Part shown: piece after piece, positions 14,688 through 22,297 of the stretch
Layout of the letters: each line of letters starts with the position of its first letter
How positions within the stretch are numbered: the stretch's first letter is position 1
Assembly: GCA_002425245.1 (NCBI GenBank)
Contig: DILW01000050.1
Location: forward strand, 1-26,160
Direction of reading: 5' to 3'
DNA length: 26,160 bases
DNA from: Betaproteobacteria bacterium UBA5582
GTDB lineage: Bacteria; Pseudomonadota; Gammaproteobacteria; Burkholderiales; Rhodocyclaceae
Position numbers and translations under genes: made by a program
The notes under the pieces: generated by a model
What the model saw: only the letters and a program-made list of their open reading frames with translations
The model's database searches: none
Told to the model about the DNA's origin: nothing

Positions 14688-15725
14688 GTGCGCCTGACCC
14701 TGCTTGTTCCCGAATTGATCTGGCCCGAACCGGGTGACCCTTTGACGCTGGACCAGTTGCCGGCGCCGGGTTTCGAGTGGTTGGACGGGCATGCGACGTT
14801 CCGGAGTTCGGCGGCGGTTTCGGTCGAGGAATCGCTGCTCGATCTGTTCGGTTTGCCGGCTGGCGCCCCGGCGGTGTTCCGGCGGCGGGGCGAGGCTGGC
14901 GCAGTTGCCGAAGATGGGCACTGGCTGTGCGCCGATCCGGTACATCTGCGTTTTCATCACGAGCGCATCGTGCTTGCCGATGCCGGCGCTTTCGATGTCG
15001 ACGAGGCTGAGGCGCAGGCGCTGGTGGCAGCGCTGAATGCGGAGTTCGCCGACATCGGCGTGTTTCATGCGGCGACGGCGCGGCGCTGGTATTTGCGTCT
15101 GCATCAGCCGGCCGAGCATGTCGCTGCACCGCTTTCCGCCGTCGCCGGGCGGCGCATGGACAGCGACCTGAGCGACAAGACTTCGCCGCTGCACCGCTGG
15201 CTGAACGAGGTGCAGATGTTCCTGCATTTACACCCGGTCAATGCGGCACGGGCCAGCGCCGGCAAGCCGGCGATCAACAGCCTGTGGCTGTGGGGCGCCG
15301 GGACTGCCGGGCAACCGGCAAACGCATTCGATGCGCTGTTCGCCGACGATACGCTGGCCGTCGGCCTGGGCCGTGCTGCCGGCCTGGCCGTCCATGGGCG
15401 ACCGGAAAATCTGGGCGAAGTGCTCGCCGCCAAGGCGCAGGAGCCGCTGGTCGTGCTTGATCAGTTGCTGCCGACCGTCCTCTACGAAAACCCGGAAGGC
15501 TGGAGGCAAGGATTTGCCGACCTGGACAGCCACTGGTTTGCCCCGCTGCGCGTGCAACTGGGGAAAGCCGTGCACCAACTCGACATCGTCGCCCCGACCA
15601 TCTACGGCCGGCTGCAGTGGACGATCACCGGCGGCGAACGCTGGAAATTCTGGAAGAAAGGCCGCACACCGGCCGTCATCGCCAATGCGCTGGCCACTGC
15701 CGCGCCGCAAGGAAACCCGTCTTGA
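14688..15725 (+). CDS. RpfE-type conserved protein
   Basis: A 345-residue protein resembling the 'regulatory protein, RpfE type' of Xanthomonas, sometimes annotated as phosphoglycerate mutase-like. Recognisable parts are the N-terminal LTLLVPELIWP, the central LHRWLNEVQMFLHLHPVN, NSLWLWGAG near 200, and LDQLLPTVLYENPEGWRQG in the C-terminal third. The GTG start is chosen because it places the conserved VRLTLLVPEL at the N-terminus; the open frame continues 33 codons upstream but that part looks random. Its stop overlaps the TTG start of recJ, so the two are coupled. The molecular function is unsettled: in Xanthomonas the gene lies in the rpf (diffusible signal factor) region, but no rpfF, rpfC or rpfG is present here. 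Confidence 0.75.
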   Translation: MRLTLLVPELIWPEPGDPLTLDQLPAPGFEWLDGHATFRSSAAVSVEESLLDLFGLPAGAPAVFRRRGEAGAVAEDGHWLCADPVHLRFHHERIVLADAGAFDVDEAEAQALVAALNAEFADIGVFHAATARRWYLRLHQPAEHVAAPLSAVAGRRMDSDLSDKTSPLHRWLNEVQMFLHLHPVNAARASAGKPAINSLWLWGAGTAGQPANAFDALFADDTLAVGLGRAAGLAVHGRPENLGEVLAAKAQEPLVVLDQLLPTVLYENPEGWRQGFADLDSHWFAPLRVQLGKAVHQLDIVAPTIYGRLQWTITGGERWKFWKKGRTPAVIANALATAAPQGNPS

Positions 15726-17410
15726 CCCGCATCGTCACCCGCAGCGCGCCGCAGCGCACCGTCTGGCAACTCGAACAGCAAGGCCTGCATCCCCTGCTCG
15801 CCCGTCTCTACGCCGCACGCGGCGTCACCGACAAGTCCGAACTCGACTACGAACTGAAATCGCTGCTGCCGCCCGCCGCGCTGACCCACGCCGGCGAAGC
15901 CGCCAGCCTGCTCGCCGACGCCATCGAGGCCGAAGCGAAGCTCCTGATCATCGGCGACTACGACTGCGACGGTGCCACCGCCACCGCCGTCGGCATGCGC
16001 GCGCTGAAGGCACTCGGCGCCGACGTCGATTTCCTGCTGCCCGACCGCTTCAAGCTCGGCTACGGGCTGTCGCCGGAGATCGTCGACGTCGCCGCGCAGC
16101 AATCGCCCGACCTGATCATCACCGTCGACAACGGCATTGCCAGCCTCGAAGGCGTCGCCCGCGCCCAGCAGCACGGCATCGCCACGCTGATCACCGACCA
16201 TCACCTGCCCGGAGAATCGCTCCCCGACGCCGACTGCATCGTCAATCCCAACCAACCCGGCTGCGACTTCCCGTCGAAGTGCATCGCCGGCGTCGGCGTG
16301 ATGTTCTACGTGATGCTGGCGCTGCGCGCCGAACTGCGCCAGCGCGCTTACTTCACCGAGCGCCCCGAGCCCAACTTCGCCGACCTGCTCGACCTCGTTG
16401 CACTGGGCACTGTCGCCGACGTCGTCAAGCTCGACCGCAACAACCGCATCCTGGTCAGCCAGGGTTTGAAGCGCATGCGCGCCGGCCGCCTGCAGCCGGG
16501 CATCGCGGCGCTGTTCAAGGCCGCCGGGCGCGATGCACGCAAGGCCACCGCCTTCGACCTCGGCTTCTTGATCGGGCCGCGCCTGAACGCCGCCGGCCGG
16601 CTCGCCGACATGCGTCTGGGCGTCGAATGCCTGCTCACCGACGATCCGGCGCGGGCGCTCAACATCGCCCAGGAACTCGACAACCTCAACCGCGAACGCC
16701 GCGAAATCGAGTCCGGCATGCAGGAACAGGCGCTGGCGCTGCTGGAAACGATGGATATTGAAGCCGCCGCCCCCGGCGTCGCCCTGTTCGATCCGGACTG
16801 GCACGAAGGCGTCGTCGGCATCCTCGCCTCGCGCATCAAGGACAAGCTGCACCGGCCGGTGTTCGCCTTCGCGCAAAGCGAGGGCGGCATCGTCAAAGGC
16901 TCCGGCCGCTCGATCCCCGGCCTGCACCTGCGCGATGCGCTCGACCTCGTCGCCAAGCGCGCCCCCGGCCTGCTCGTCCGCTTCGGCGGCCACGCCATGG
17001 CGGCCGGCGCCACCATCAAATCCGGCGATTTCGAACGCTTCCAGGCGCTGTTCGCCGAAGTCGCCGCCGAACTCCTCGCCCCGGCCGACCTCACCCGCAC
17101 GCTGGAAACCGACGGCCCGCTCGAAGGCGGCTACATCAGCCTGGAAACCGCCAAGCTGCTGGAAAACGAAATCTGGGGCCAGGGCTTCCCGGCGCCACTG
17201 TTCTGCGACGAGTTCGAAGTCGAGCAACAGCGCGTGCTCAAGGAAAAACACCTGAAACTGCGGCTGCGCAAAGGCAACAGCCGGATCGAGGCGATCCAGT
17301 TCAACTTCGCCAGCCAGCCCGGCCACAACACCCGCGCCGCTTACCGGCTGTCGATCAACGAATACATGGGCGTCGAGACGCCGCAGTTGATGATCGAGTA
17401 TCTGGAATAG
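15722..17410 (+). CDS. recJ: Single-stranded-DNA-specific 5'-3' exonuclease RecJ
   Basis: A 562-residue DHH-family exonuclease acting in RecF-pathway recombination, mismatch repair and base-excision repair. The metal-binding motifs are DYDCDGATA (79-87), DNG (136-138) and DHH (159-161, within TDHHLPG). Later come GSGRSIPGLHL and GGHAMAAGA of the DHHA1 domain, then a C-terminal OB-like domain. All key residues are intact and the length equals known RecJ (about 565-577). The start is TTG: AAGGA lies eight bases upstream, and the codon overlaps the TGA of the preceding gene (TTGA). An ATG further upstream lies inside that gene and adds 35 unrelated residues. Coupling to the RpfE-type gene is evident. 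It is cytoplasmic. Confidence 0.97.
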   Translation: MTRIVTRSAPQRTVWQLEQQGLHPLLARLYAARGVTDKSELDYELKSLLPPAALTHAGEAASLLADAIEAEAKLLIIGDYDCDGATATAVGMRALKALGADVDFLLPDRFKLGYGLSPEIVDVAAQQSPDLIITVDNGIASLEGVARAQQHGIATLITDHHLPGESLPDADCIVNPNQPGCDFPSKCIAGVGVMFYVMLALRAELRQRAYFTERPEPNFADLLDLVALGTVADVVKLDRNNRILVSQGLKRMRAGRLQPGIAALFKAAGRDARKATAFDLGFLIGPRLNAAGRLADMRLGVECLLTDDPARALNIAQELDNLNRERREIESGMQEQALALLETMDIEAAAPGVALFDPDWHEGVVGILASRIKDKLHRPVFAFAQSEGGIVKGSGRSIPGLHLRDALDLVAKRAPGLLVRFGGHAMAAGATIKSGDFERFQALFAEVAAELLAPADLTRTLETDGPLEGGYISLETAKLLENEIWGQGFPAPLFCDEFEVEQQRVLKEKHLKLRLRKGNSRIEAIQFNFASQPGHNTRAAYRLSINEYMGVETPQLMIEYLE

Positions 17411-17472
17411 TCGCGGCTGCCGGGGCAAAAATCGAAACAGCACAATATTCCGTTGGTTTATCATGCCTGCAC

Positions 17473-17499
17473 GCGTCGCCACCGGAGGCAGACGCTTTT
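17473..17499 (+). terminator. Hairpin followed by TTTT just before the hydrolase ribosome-binding site
   Basis: GCGTCGCC pairs with GGCAGACGC (8 base pairs, one bulged A) across a 6-base loop and is followed by TTTT. It could end the recJ transcript. It also lies directly before the GAGGAGGAG of the next gene, so it could instead act on read-through or on the leader of that gene. Confidence 0.4.
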
Positions 17500-17513
17500 G
17501 AGGAGGAGCCACC

Positions 17514-18497
17514 ATGCTGTTCATCACCAGCCGTATGCCCACGGTCAATACCGAACCCGCCTTCAACACGGACTTCGTTTTCGATCTGAAGAACAATTCG
17601 TCAAGCCGCAGTTTCTTCTGTTGCGTCCGCCACAAGAAGGGCAAGCACGAGGAAATCGGCAGCATGAAGATGCTGCAGATGCTCAAGGCGGCGAAGGTGC
17701 GACAGATACTGGTGTATATCCACGGCTTCTCCAACCTGCCCGAGGATGTCTTCGCCACCACCGAGGAGCTGCAGAAGCTCTGCGACAAGCGGAAACCCGG
17801 CGAGGTTCTGGTCCTGCCGCTGATCTGGCCTTGCGACGCCGACTTCGGCTTGGTCAAGGATTACTGGGACGACCAGAAGGCGGCCGACCAGAGCGCCTTC
17901 ACCTTCGCCCGGGTGATGCAGAAATTCATGGAATGGCGCAATTCCGAACAGTTCAACCCGGACGACGATCCCTGCCTGAAGCGCATCAACCTGCTGGCGC
18001 ATTCGATGGGCAACCGGGTGCTGCGCCAGACGCTGGAGAACTGGCGCCGCTACGACCAGCCGCAGGGCCTGCCGCTGCTCTTCCGCAACACTTTCATGGT
18101 CGCTGCCGACATCGTCAATGAATCGTTGCACAAGGGCCAGCCCGGCGAGCTGATCAGCCACGCTTCGCGCAACGTCGTGGTGTATTACGCGTCCGACGAC
18201 CTGGCGCTGCGTGCGAGCAAGGTGAGCAACGTCAAGAACGGCGAGGCCTCGCGCCGGCTCGGTCACTCCGGCCCGGAAGACATGGACCGCACGCCGAAGA
18301 ACGTGTTCGCCATCGATTGCGACGACGTCAACACCCTCTACGACCCGCCCAAGGGCCACTCCTATTTCCGTTCAGGCCTTAAGAAGGGACAACCCGGCGT
18401 GGTCTTCAGTCACATCTTCGACACCATGCTCAACGGCCGGGTCTTCCCCAACGAGGAAAACCGGAAGTCGAGCATCATCGGGCTCGGCAACGGCTGA
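17514..18497 (+). CDS. DUF900-type alpha/beta hydrolase
   Basis: A 327-residue protein of the alpha/beta hydrolase fold, closest by eye to the DUF900 group of uncharacterised bacterial hydrolases. The oxyanion-region HGF is at 70-72. The nucleophile Ser164 lies in LLAHSMGNRVL. The acid is probably Asp228 or Asp229 in YYASDDLALRAS. The catalytic His is probably His282 in KGHSYF. There is no signal peptide, so it is likely cytoplasmic. GAGGAG seven bases before the ATG supports the start. It is 103 bases from recJ with a hairpin between, so it is probably a separate unit, and it ends five bases from the convergent GGDEF-EAL gene. The substrate (lipase, esterase or other) cannot be told. Confidence 0.85.
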   Translation: MLFITSRMPTVNTEPAFNTDFVFDLKNNSSSRSFFCCVRHKKGKHEEIGSMKMLQMLKAAKVRQILVYIHGFSNLPEDVFATTEELQKLCDKRKPGEVLVLPLIWPCDADFGLVKDYWDDQKAADQSAFTFARVMQKFMEWRNSEQFNPDDDPCLKRINLLAHSMGNRVLRQTLENWRRYDQPQGLPLLFRNTFMVAADIVNESLHKGQPGELISHASRNVVVYYASDDLALRASKVSNVKNGEASRRLGHSGPEDMDRTPKNVFAIDCDDVNTLYDPPKGHSYFRSGLKKGQPGVVFSHIFDTMLNGRVFPNEENRKSSIIGLGNG

Positions 18498-18502
18498 GCG
18501 GA

Positions 18503-20635
18503 TCAGCGCCCCGGCCCGGTGGCCAGGTAATCCAGCACCTGCCCGGCCGGCATCGGCCGGGCGAACAAATAGCCCTGGAATTCCTGGCAGCCGAGGGCGT
18601 TAAGCACGGCCAGCTGGGTCTGCTTCTCGACCCCTTCGGCGACCACGCGCAGGTTGAGACTGTGCGCCAGTGAAACGATGGCGCGAGTGATGGCCAGGCC
18701 ACCGTTCCCGCAGTCACACTCCAGCACGAACGAGCGGTCGACCTTGAGGATGTCGATGGGAAAACGCCGCAGGTAGGCGAGCGAGGAATAGCCGGTACCG
18801 AAATCGTCAACCGCGATGTCCATGCCCATCGCCTTGAGTTCGGAGAGCACCGCCAGGGCGCGCTGAACATCGCCCATGAGCATGCCTTCGGTGATTTCGA
18901 GTTCGAGGTTTTCCGGCGGCAGGCCGGCCTCTTCGAGGACGCTGCCGACCAGCGCCGCCAAGTCCTTTTCACGGAACAGGCTGGGCGAGATATTGACCGC
19001 CACCCGCAAGCCGGGATGACCAGCCGCCCGCCAGGCGGCTGCCTGGTGGCAGGCCTGGCGCAGGACAAACCAAGTCAGCTGGCCGATCAGGCCGTTTTCC
19101 TCGGCCAGGGGGATGAAACGCACCGGCGAGACCGAGCCGAACTCGGCGCTGTCCCAGCGCACCAGCGCTTCGAAACCACAAGCCCGGCCGCGGGCATCGA
19201 CCTTGGGTTGATAGACGACGTACAGCTCGTCCTGCTCAACCGCGCGACGCAGCGCCGAATCAAGCGCCAGTCGATCGCGGGCCTCGACATTGAGCGATTC
19301 GGTATAGAACTGGAACTGTCCCTTGCCCAGCTTCTTGGCGTGGTGCATGGCGGCATCGGCGTGACGCAGCAGCACGCCGAGTTCGGCGCCATCGTCCGGG
19401 AAAACGCTGACCCCGAGGCTGCAGTCGACCCGGACTTCCTGCTTGTCCAGCAGGATGGGCTCGCCGATTGAATCGCGAACCCGGTGCAGGATATGCAGGG
19501 TTTCGCTCAAGCCGCCGTAATCGCCCAGAATCAACACGAATTCATCGCCACCGTAACGGGCAACGGTATCGGTCTCCCGCAGGCAGTTTTTCAGGCGGCG
19601 GGAAACCTCGACCAGCAGCTTGTCACCGGCGGCATGCCCGAGGCTGTCGTTGATCAGCTTGAAGTTGTCGAGGTCGACAAAAGCCAGCGCGCCCTTGCTG
19701 CCCCGGCGCTGGGCCCGGTTCAGCACCTGCTGCAGACGGTCCTGGAGCAGGTTGCGGTTGGGCAGCCCGGTCAGTGGGTCGTGCGTGGCCTGGTATTCGA
19801 GCTGCTGCCGGTAGTTGTACTGGGTCGTGATGTCTTCCACCGTGCCTTCGTAGTAGAGCACCTCACCCGTCGGGCCGCGAACCACATGGGCGTGCTCGGA
19901 AATCCAGATCCGGCTGCCGTCGCGACGGTAGATTTCGGATTCGAAATCGGTCACCCGGCCGTGCTCGCGGATCAGCGTCTTGAATTCCTCGCGCCGCCCG
20001 GGTTCCACATAGAGACTGGAAGCGATATCGGACAAGCCCAGCATCAAGGCCGGCGGATCGTCGTAGCCGTAAAGCTCGGCCAGGGCCTGGTTGGCAGCAA
20101 TGTAATGACCGTCGACCGAAGTCTGGAACATGCCGATCACCGAGTCCTCGAAGATGCTGCGGTAACGAAGCTCGGCATCGGCCAGCTGGCGTTGGGCCAG
20201 CACCTGCTCGGTAGTATCCTCGATGAAGCCTTCGAGCACCTTGCATCCGTTCTCGTCGTGGACCACCGCACCGCGTTCCAGCACCCATTTTTCGCTACCG
20301 TCCCGATGGCGAATCCGGTACTGCTGCCGGTAACGCCCATTCCCCGCCATGGCCAGGGTGATTGCCTGGCGGACCCGGACCCGGTCATCGGGATGGGTGA
20401 TCTCTTCCAGCGATACCTGCTTGTTGTTCGCAAACGCATCGGGACAATAGCCGGTCAGACCGAGGCAGCCGTCGCTGACGAAGTGCATCGTCCATTGCGC
20501 ATCGATGGCGCAGCGGAAAACCATGCCGTCGAGGTTGTTCACCAGCACCTGCAGGACGCGTGTGGCGTCGATACCTTGCCAGATGGATTCACGGAAATTA
20601 CGAAGAACGGGTAAAAAGCCTGGCTGTCGGTTCAT
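18503..20635 (-). CDS. PAS-PAS-GGDEF-EAL cyclic-di-GMP signalling protein
   Basis: A 710-residue soluble protein with two PAS sensor domains (about 30-145 and 155-275), a diguanylate cyclase domain (about 280-445) and a phosphodiesterase domain (about 455-705). The cyclase site is GGDEF at 362-366, and the inhibitory RxxD site is R353-ETD-D356, exactly five residues before it. The EAL domain shows FEALVRW, VAVNIS, LELEITEG, VDDFGTGYSSL, ILKVDRSF and VAEGVE, so every residue usually needed for c-di-GMP hydrolysis appears present. Both activities may therefore be intact, and PAS input could switch between them. The ATG start is preferred because a possible -10 element overlaps the earlier TTG. 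No ribosome-binding site is clear for either. No signal peptide or membrane helix is seen. Confidence 0.93.
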   Translation of the reverse strand: MNRQPGFLPVLRNFRESIWQGIDATRVLQVLVNNLDGMVFRCAIDAQWTMHFVSDGCLGLTGYCPDAFANNKQVSLEEITHPDDRVRVRQAITLAMAGNGRYRQQYRIRHRDGSEKWVLERGAVVHDENGCKVLEGFIEDTTEQVLAQRQLADAELRYRSIFEDSVIGMFQTSVDGHYIAANQALAELYGYDDPPALMLGLSDIASSLYVEPGRREEFKTLIREHGRVTDFESEIYRRDGSRIWISEHAHVVRGPTGEVLYYEGTVEDITTQYNYRQQLEYQATHDPLTGLPNRNLLQDRLQQVLNRAQRRGSKGALAFVDLDNFKLINDSLGHAAGDKLLVEVSRRLKNCLRETDTVARYGGDEFVLILGDYGGLSETLHILHRVRDSIGEPILLDKQEVRVDCSLGVSVFPDDGAELGVLLRHADAAMHHAKKLGKGQFQFYTESLNVEARDRLALDSALRRAVEQDELYVVYQPKVDARGRACGFEALVRWDSAEFGSVSPVRFIPLAEENGLIGQLTWFVLRQACHQAAAWRAAGHPGLRVAVNISPSLFREKDLAALVGSVLEEAGLPPENLELEITEGMLMGDVQRALAVLSELKAMGMDIAVDDFGTGYSSLAYLRRFPIDILKVDRSFVLECDCGNGGLAITRAIVSLAHSLNLRVVAEGVEKQTQLAVLNALGCQEFQGYLFARPMPAGQVLDYLATGPGR

Positions 20636-20682
20636 GAAACGGTTCGCGGTGGTGCGTAGAAGTGAGTCGAGCAAACGAAGCA

Positions 20683-20710
20683 ATATTAATGCCCGGAAAA
20701 ATTGTTACAA
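20683..20710 (-). promoter_or_regulatory. Candidate sigma-70 promoter of the GGDEF-EAL gene
   Basis: On the minus strand TTGTAA and TAATAT (each 4 of 6 to consensus) are spaced by 16 bases. Transcription would begin about 40 bases before the ATG at 20635, and this argues against the TTG at 20683 being the start codon. Confidence 0.35.
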
Positions 20711-20803
20711 CAAAAGTAATACCCCGCCGATTTCGCAGGAAAATTCCCCTGATGCGGGCCCGCACGCACCACATCGGTGCATTCAAGCCTTGCAGCTATG
20801 CCC

Positions 20804-20830
20804 TTGCACGCGGTCGGTGGCAGCTATAAT
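20804..20830 (+). promoter_or_regulatory. Candidate sigma-70 promoter of prfB
   Basis: A perfect TATAAT (20825-20830) is preceded by TTGCAC with a 15-base spacer, shorter than the ideal 17. It lies 32 bases before the prfB ATG in a 227-base divergent gap that is otherwise free of genes. Confidence 0.55.
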
Positions 20831-20862
20831 TCGCCCTTTGCAAAGCACTGGAAGAATTCAAC

Positions 20863-21967
20863 ATGGAAGCAGAACGGCTGAACAGCATCTCCAACAAGCT
20901 CGACGACCTGGCGCAGCGCGCCGACGAGCTACGGAGGTATCTTTGACTACGACCAGAAACGCGAGCGTCTGACCCTCCTCAACCAGGAGATGGAAGACCC
21001 GAAGATCTGGGACGACCCCAAGCGTGCCCAGGAACTCGGTCGTGAGAAGAAGGCCCTGGAAGACATCGTCCTCGTCCTCGAGGAAGTCGATGGCGCGATC
21101 AACGACGGCCGCGAACTCTTTGCCATGGGCAAGGAAGAAGGCGACGACGACACCCTGCTGTCGGTCGAAGCCGACAATGCCGGCATCGAGGAAAAAGTCG
21201 GCAAGCTCGAATTCCGCCGCATGTTCAACAACCCGTCCGACCCGATGCCCTGCTTCCTGGAAATCCAGGCCGGCGCCGGCGGCACCGAAGCTCAGGACTG
21301 GGCCGCGATGCTGCTGCGCATGTACCTGAAGTTCGGCGAAAAGAAGGGCTTCACCGTCGAGGTCATGGAAGAGTCCGAAGGCGACGTCGCCGGCATCAAG
21401 AGCGCCACCGTCAAGTTCACCGGCGACCACGCCTACGGCACGCTGCGCACCGAAACCGGCATCCACCGCCTGGTCCGCAAGTCGCCGTTCGACTCCAACG
21501 CCCGCCGCCACACCAGTTTCACCTCGGTCTTCGTGTTCCCCGAAGTCGATGATTCCATCGAAATCGAGATCAACCCGGCCGATGTGCGTACCGACACCTA
21601 CCGCGCTTCCGGCGCCGGCGGTCAGCACATCAACAAGACCGACTCCGCCGTGCGTCTGACCCACGTGCCGACCGGCATCGTCGTCCAGTGCCAGAACGAC
21701 CGTTCGCAGCACCGCAACCGCGACGAAGCCTGGCAGATGCTGCGCGCCCGCCTCTACGAGTTCGAACTGCGCAAGCAGCAGGCCGAGCAGCAGAAGCTGG
21801 AGGACGCCAAGTCCGACATCGGCTGGGGCCACCAGATCCGTTCCTACGTGCTCGACCAAAGCCGGATCAAGGATCTGCGCACCAACTTCGAGACCGGCAA
21901 CACCCAGGCCGTACTCGACGGCGACCTCGACGACTTCATCGAGGCCAGCCTGAAACAGGGCGTGTGA
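20863..21967 (+). CDS. prfB: Peptide chain release factor 2, with programmed +1 frameshift
   Basis: RF2 recognises UAA and UGA stop codons and releases the finished peptide. The gene is read as 27 codons from the ATG, then an in-frame TGA (20944-20946), then 340 codons in the +1 frame from GAC at 20945, giving 367 residues (E. coli RF2 has 365). In the second frame the stop-recognition tripeptide SPF appears in RKSPFDSNARRHTSF, and the catalytic GGQ in GAGGQHINKTDSAVR (GGQ codons 21617-21625). An annotation from the first ATG of the second frame would start at 20990 and lose about 42 residues. The stop overlaps the GTG of the cupin gene (GTGA). Autoregulation by RF2 level follows from the recoding site. 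Confidence 0.97.
20932..20947 (+). promoter_or_regulatory. prfB programmed frameshift (recoding) site
   Basis: CGGAGG (an internal Shine-Dalgarno-like element), TAT, the slippery CTT, then TGA followed by C: CGGAGGTATCTTTGAC. The element-to-slip-codon spacing of three bases and the TGAC context equal those of the E. coli prfB site. When RF2 is scarce the ribosome slips from CUU to UUU and continues with GAC, producing more RF2. Confidence 0.96.
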
Positions 21968-22290
21968 CGCCCAACCTGTTCGCCGGATTGCCGTCGGCCG
22001 CGCTGGCCGACGAGCAATTCGCGAGCATTCTGCAGCGCCCGGGGCTGCGCATCGAGCGCATCGTGTCCACCGGCCAGGCCAGCCCGGAAGGTTTCTGGTA
22101 CGACCAGGACGAAGGCGAATGGGTGGTGCTGCTGCAGGGCGAAGCGAAACTGCGCTTTGCCGACGAAGCCGATGCCCGCCATCTGCGCGCCGGTGATTTC
22201 ATCGACATTGCCCCACACCGCCAGCACCGCGTCGACTGGACGGCGCCCGATCAGGTCACCGTCTGGCTGGCCGTCTTCTACGCTGCCTGA
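21964..22290 (+). CDS. Small cupin-domain protein
   Basis: A 108-residue single cupin barrel. EGFWYDQDEGEWVVLLQGEA fits cupin motif 1 with Asp/Glu in place of the usual His pair, and HLRAGDFIDIAPHRQHRVDW fits motif 2 with His residues able to bind a metal. The GTG start overlaps the prfB stop (GTGA), giving translational coupling to release factor 2. There is AGGG three bases upstream. It is cytoplasmic, and no enzyme activity can be named; homologues are usually annotated only as cupin-domain proteins. The stop abuts that of the convergent membrane-protein gene with no base between them. Confidence 0.85.
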   Translation: MTPNLFAGLPSAALADEQFASILQRPGLRIERIVSTGQASPEGFWYDQDEGEWVVLLQGEAKLRFADEADARHLRAGDFIDIAPHRQHRVDWTAPDQVTVWLAVFYAA

Positions 22291-22297
22291 TCAGGCA
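22284..22297. repeat. Perfect 14-base palindrome spanning two abutting convergent stop codons
   Basis: TGCCTGATCAGGCA is centred exactly on the junction of the two TGA stops. It could form a short hairpin in both transcripts, but no T-run follows on either strand, so an intrinsic terminator is doubtful. Confidence 0.4.

Noticed and set aside
14514..15227. 237-codon minus-strand open frame opposite the RpfE-type gene
   Set aside because: Its translation shows no domain, while the plus strand encodes a recognisable RpfE-type protein coupled to recJ.
15602..17857. 751-codon minus-strand open frame
   Set aside because: It is antisense to recJ, whose catalytic motifs are intact on the plus strand; a shadow frame.
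20636..20683. TTG start giving a 16-residue longer GGDEF-EAL protein
   Set aside because: No ribosome-binding site is present, and a possible -10 hexamer overlaps the TTG; the ATG at 20635 is preferred.
20944..20946. In-frame TGA in prfB read as a disabling mutation or sequencing error
   Set aside because: Its context is the conserved RF2 frameshift signal with correct spacing, and the downstream frame encodes intact RF2.
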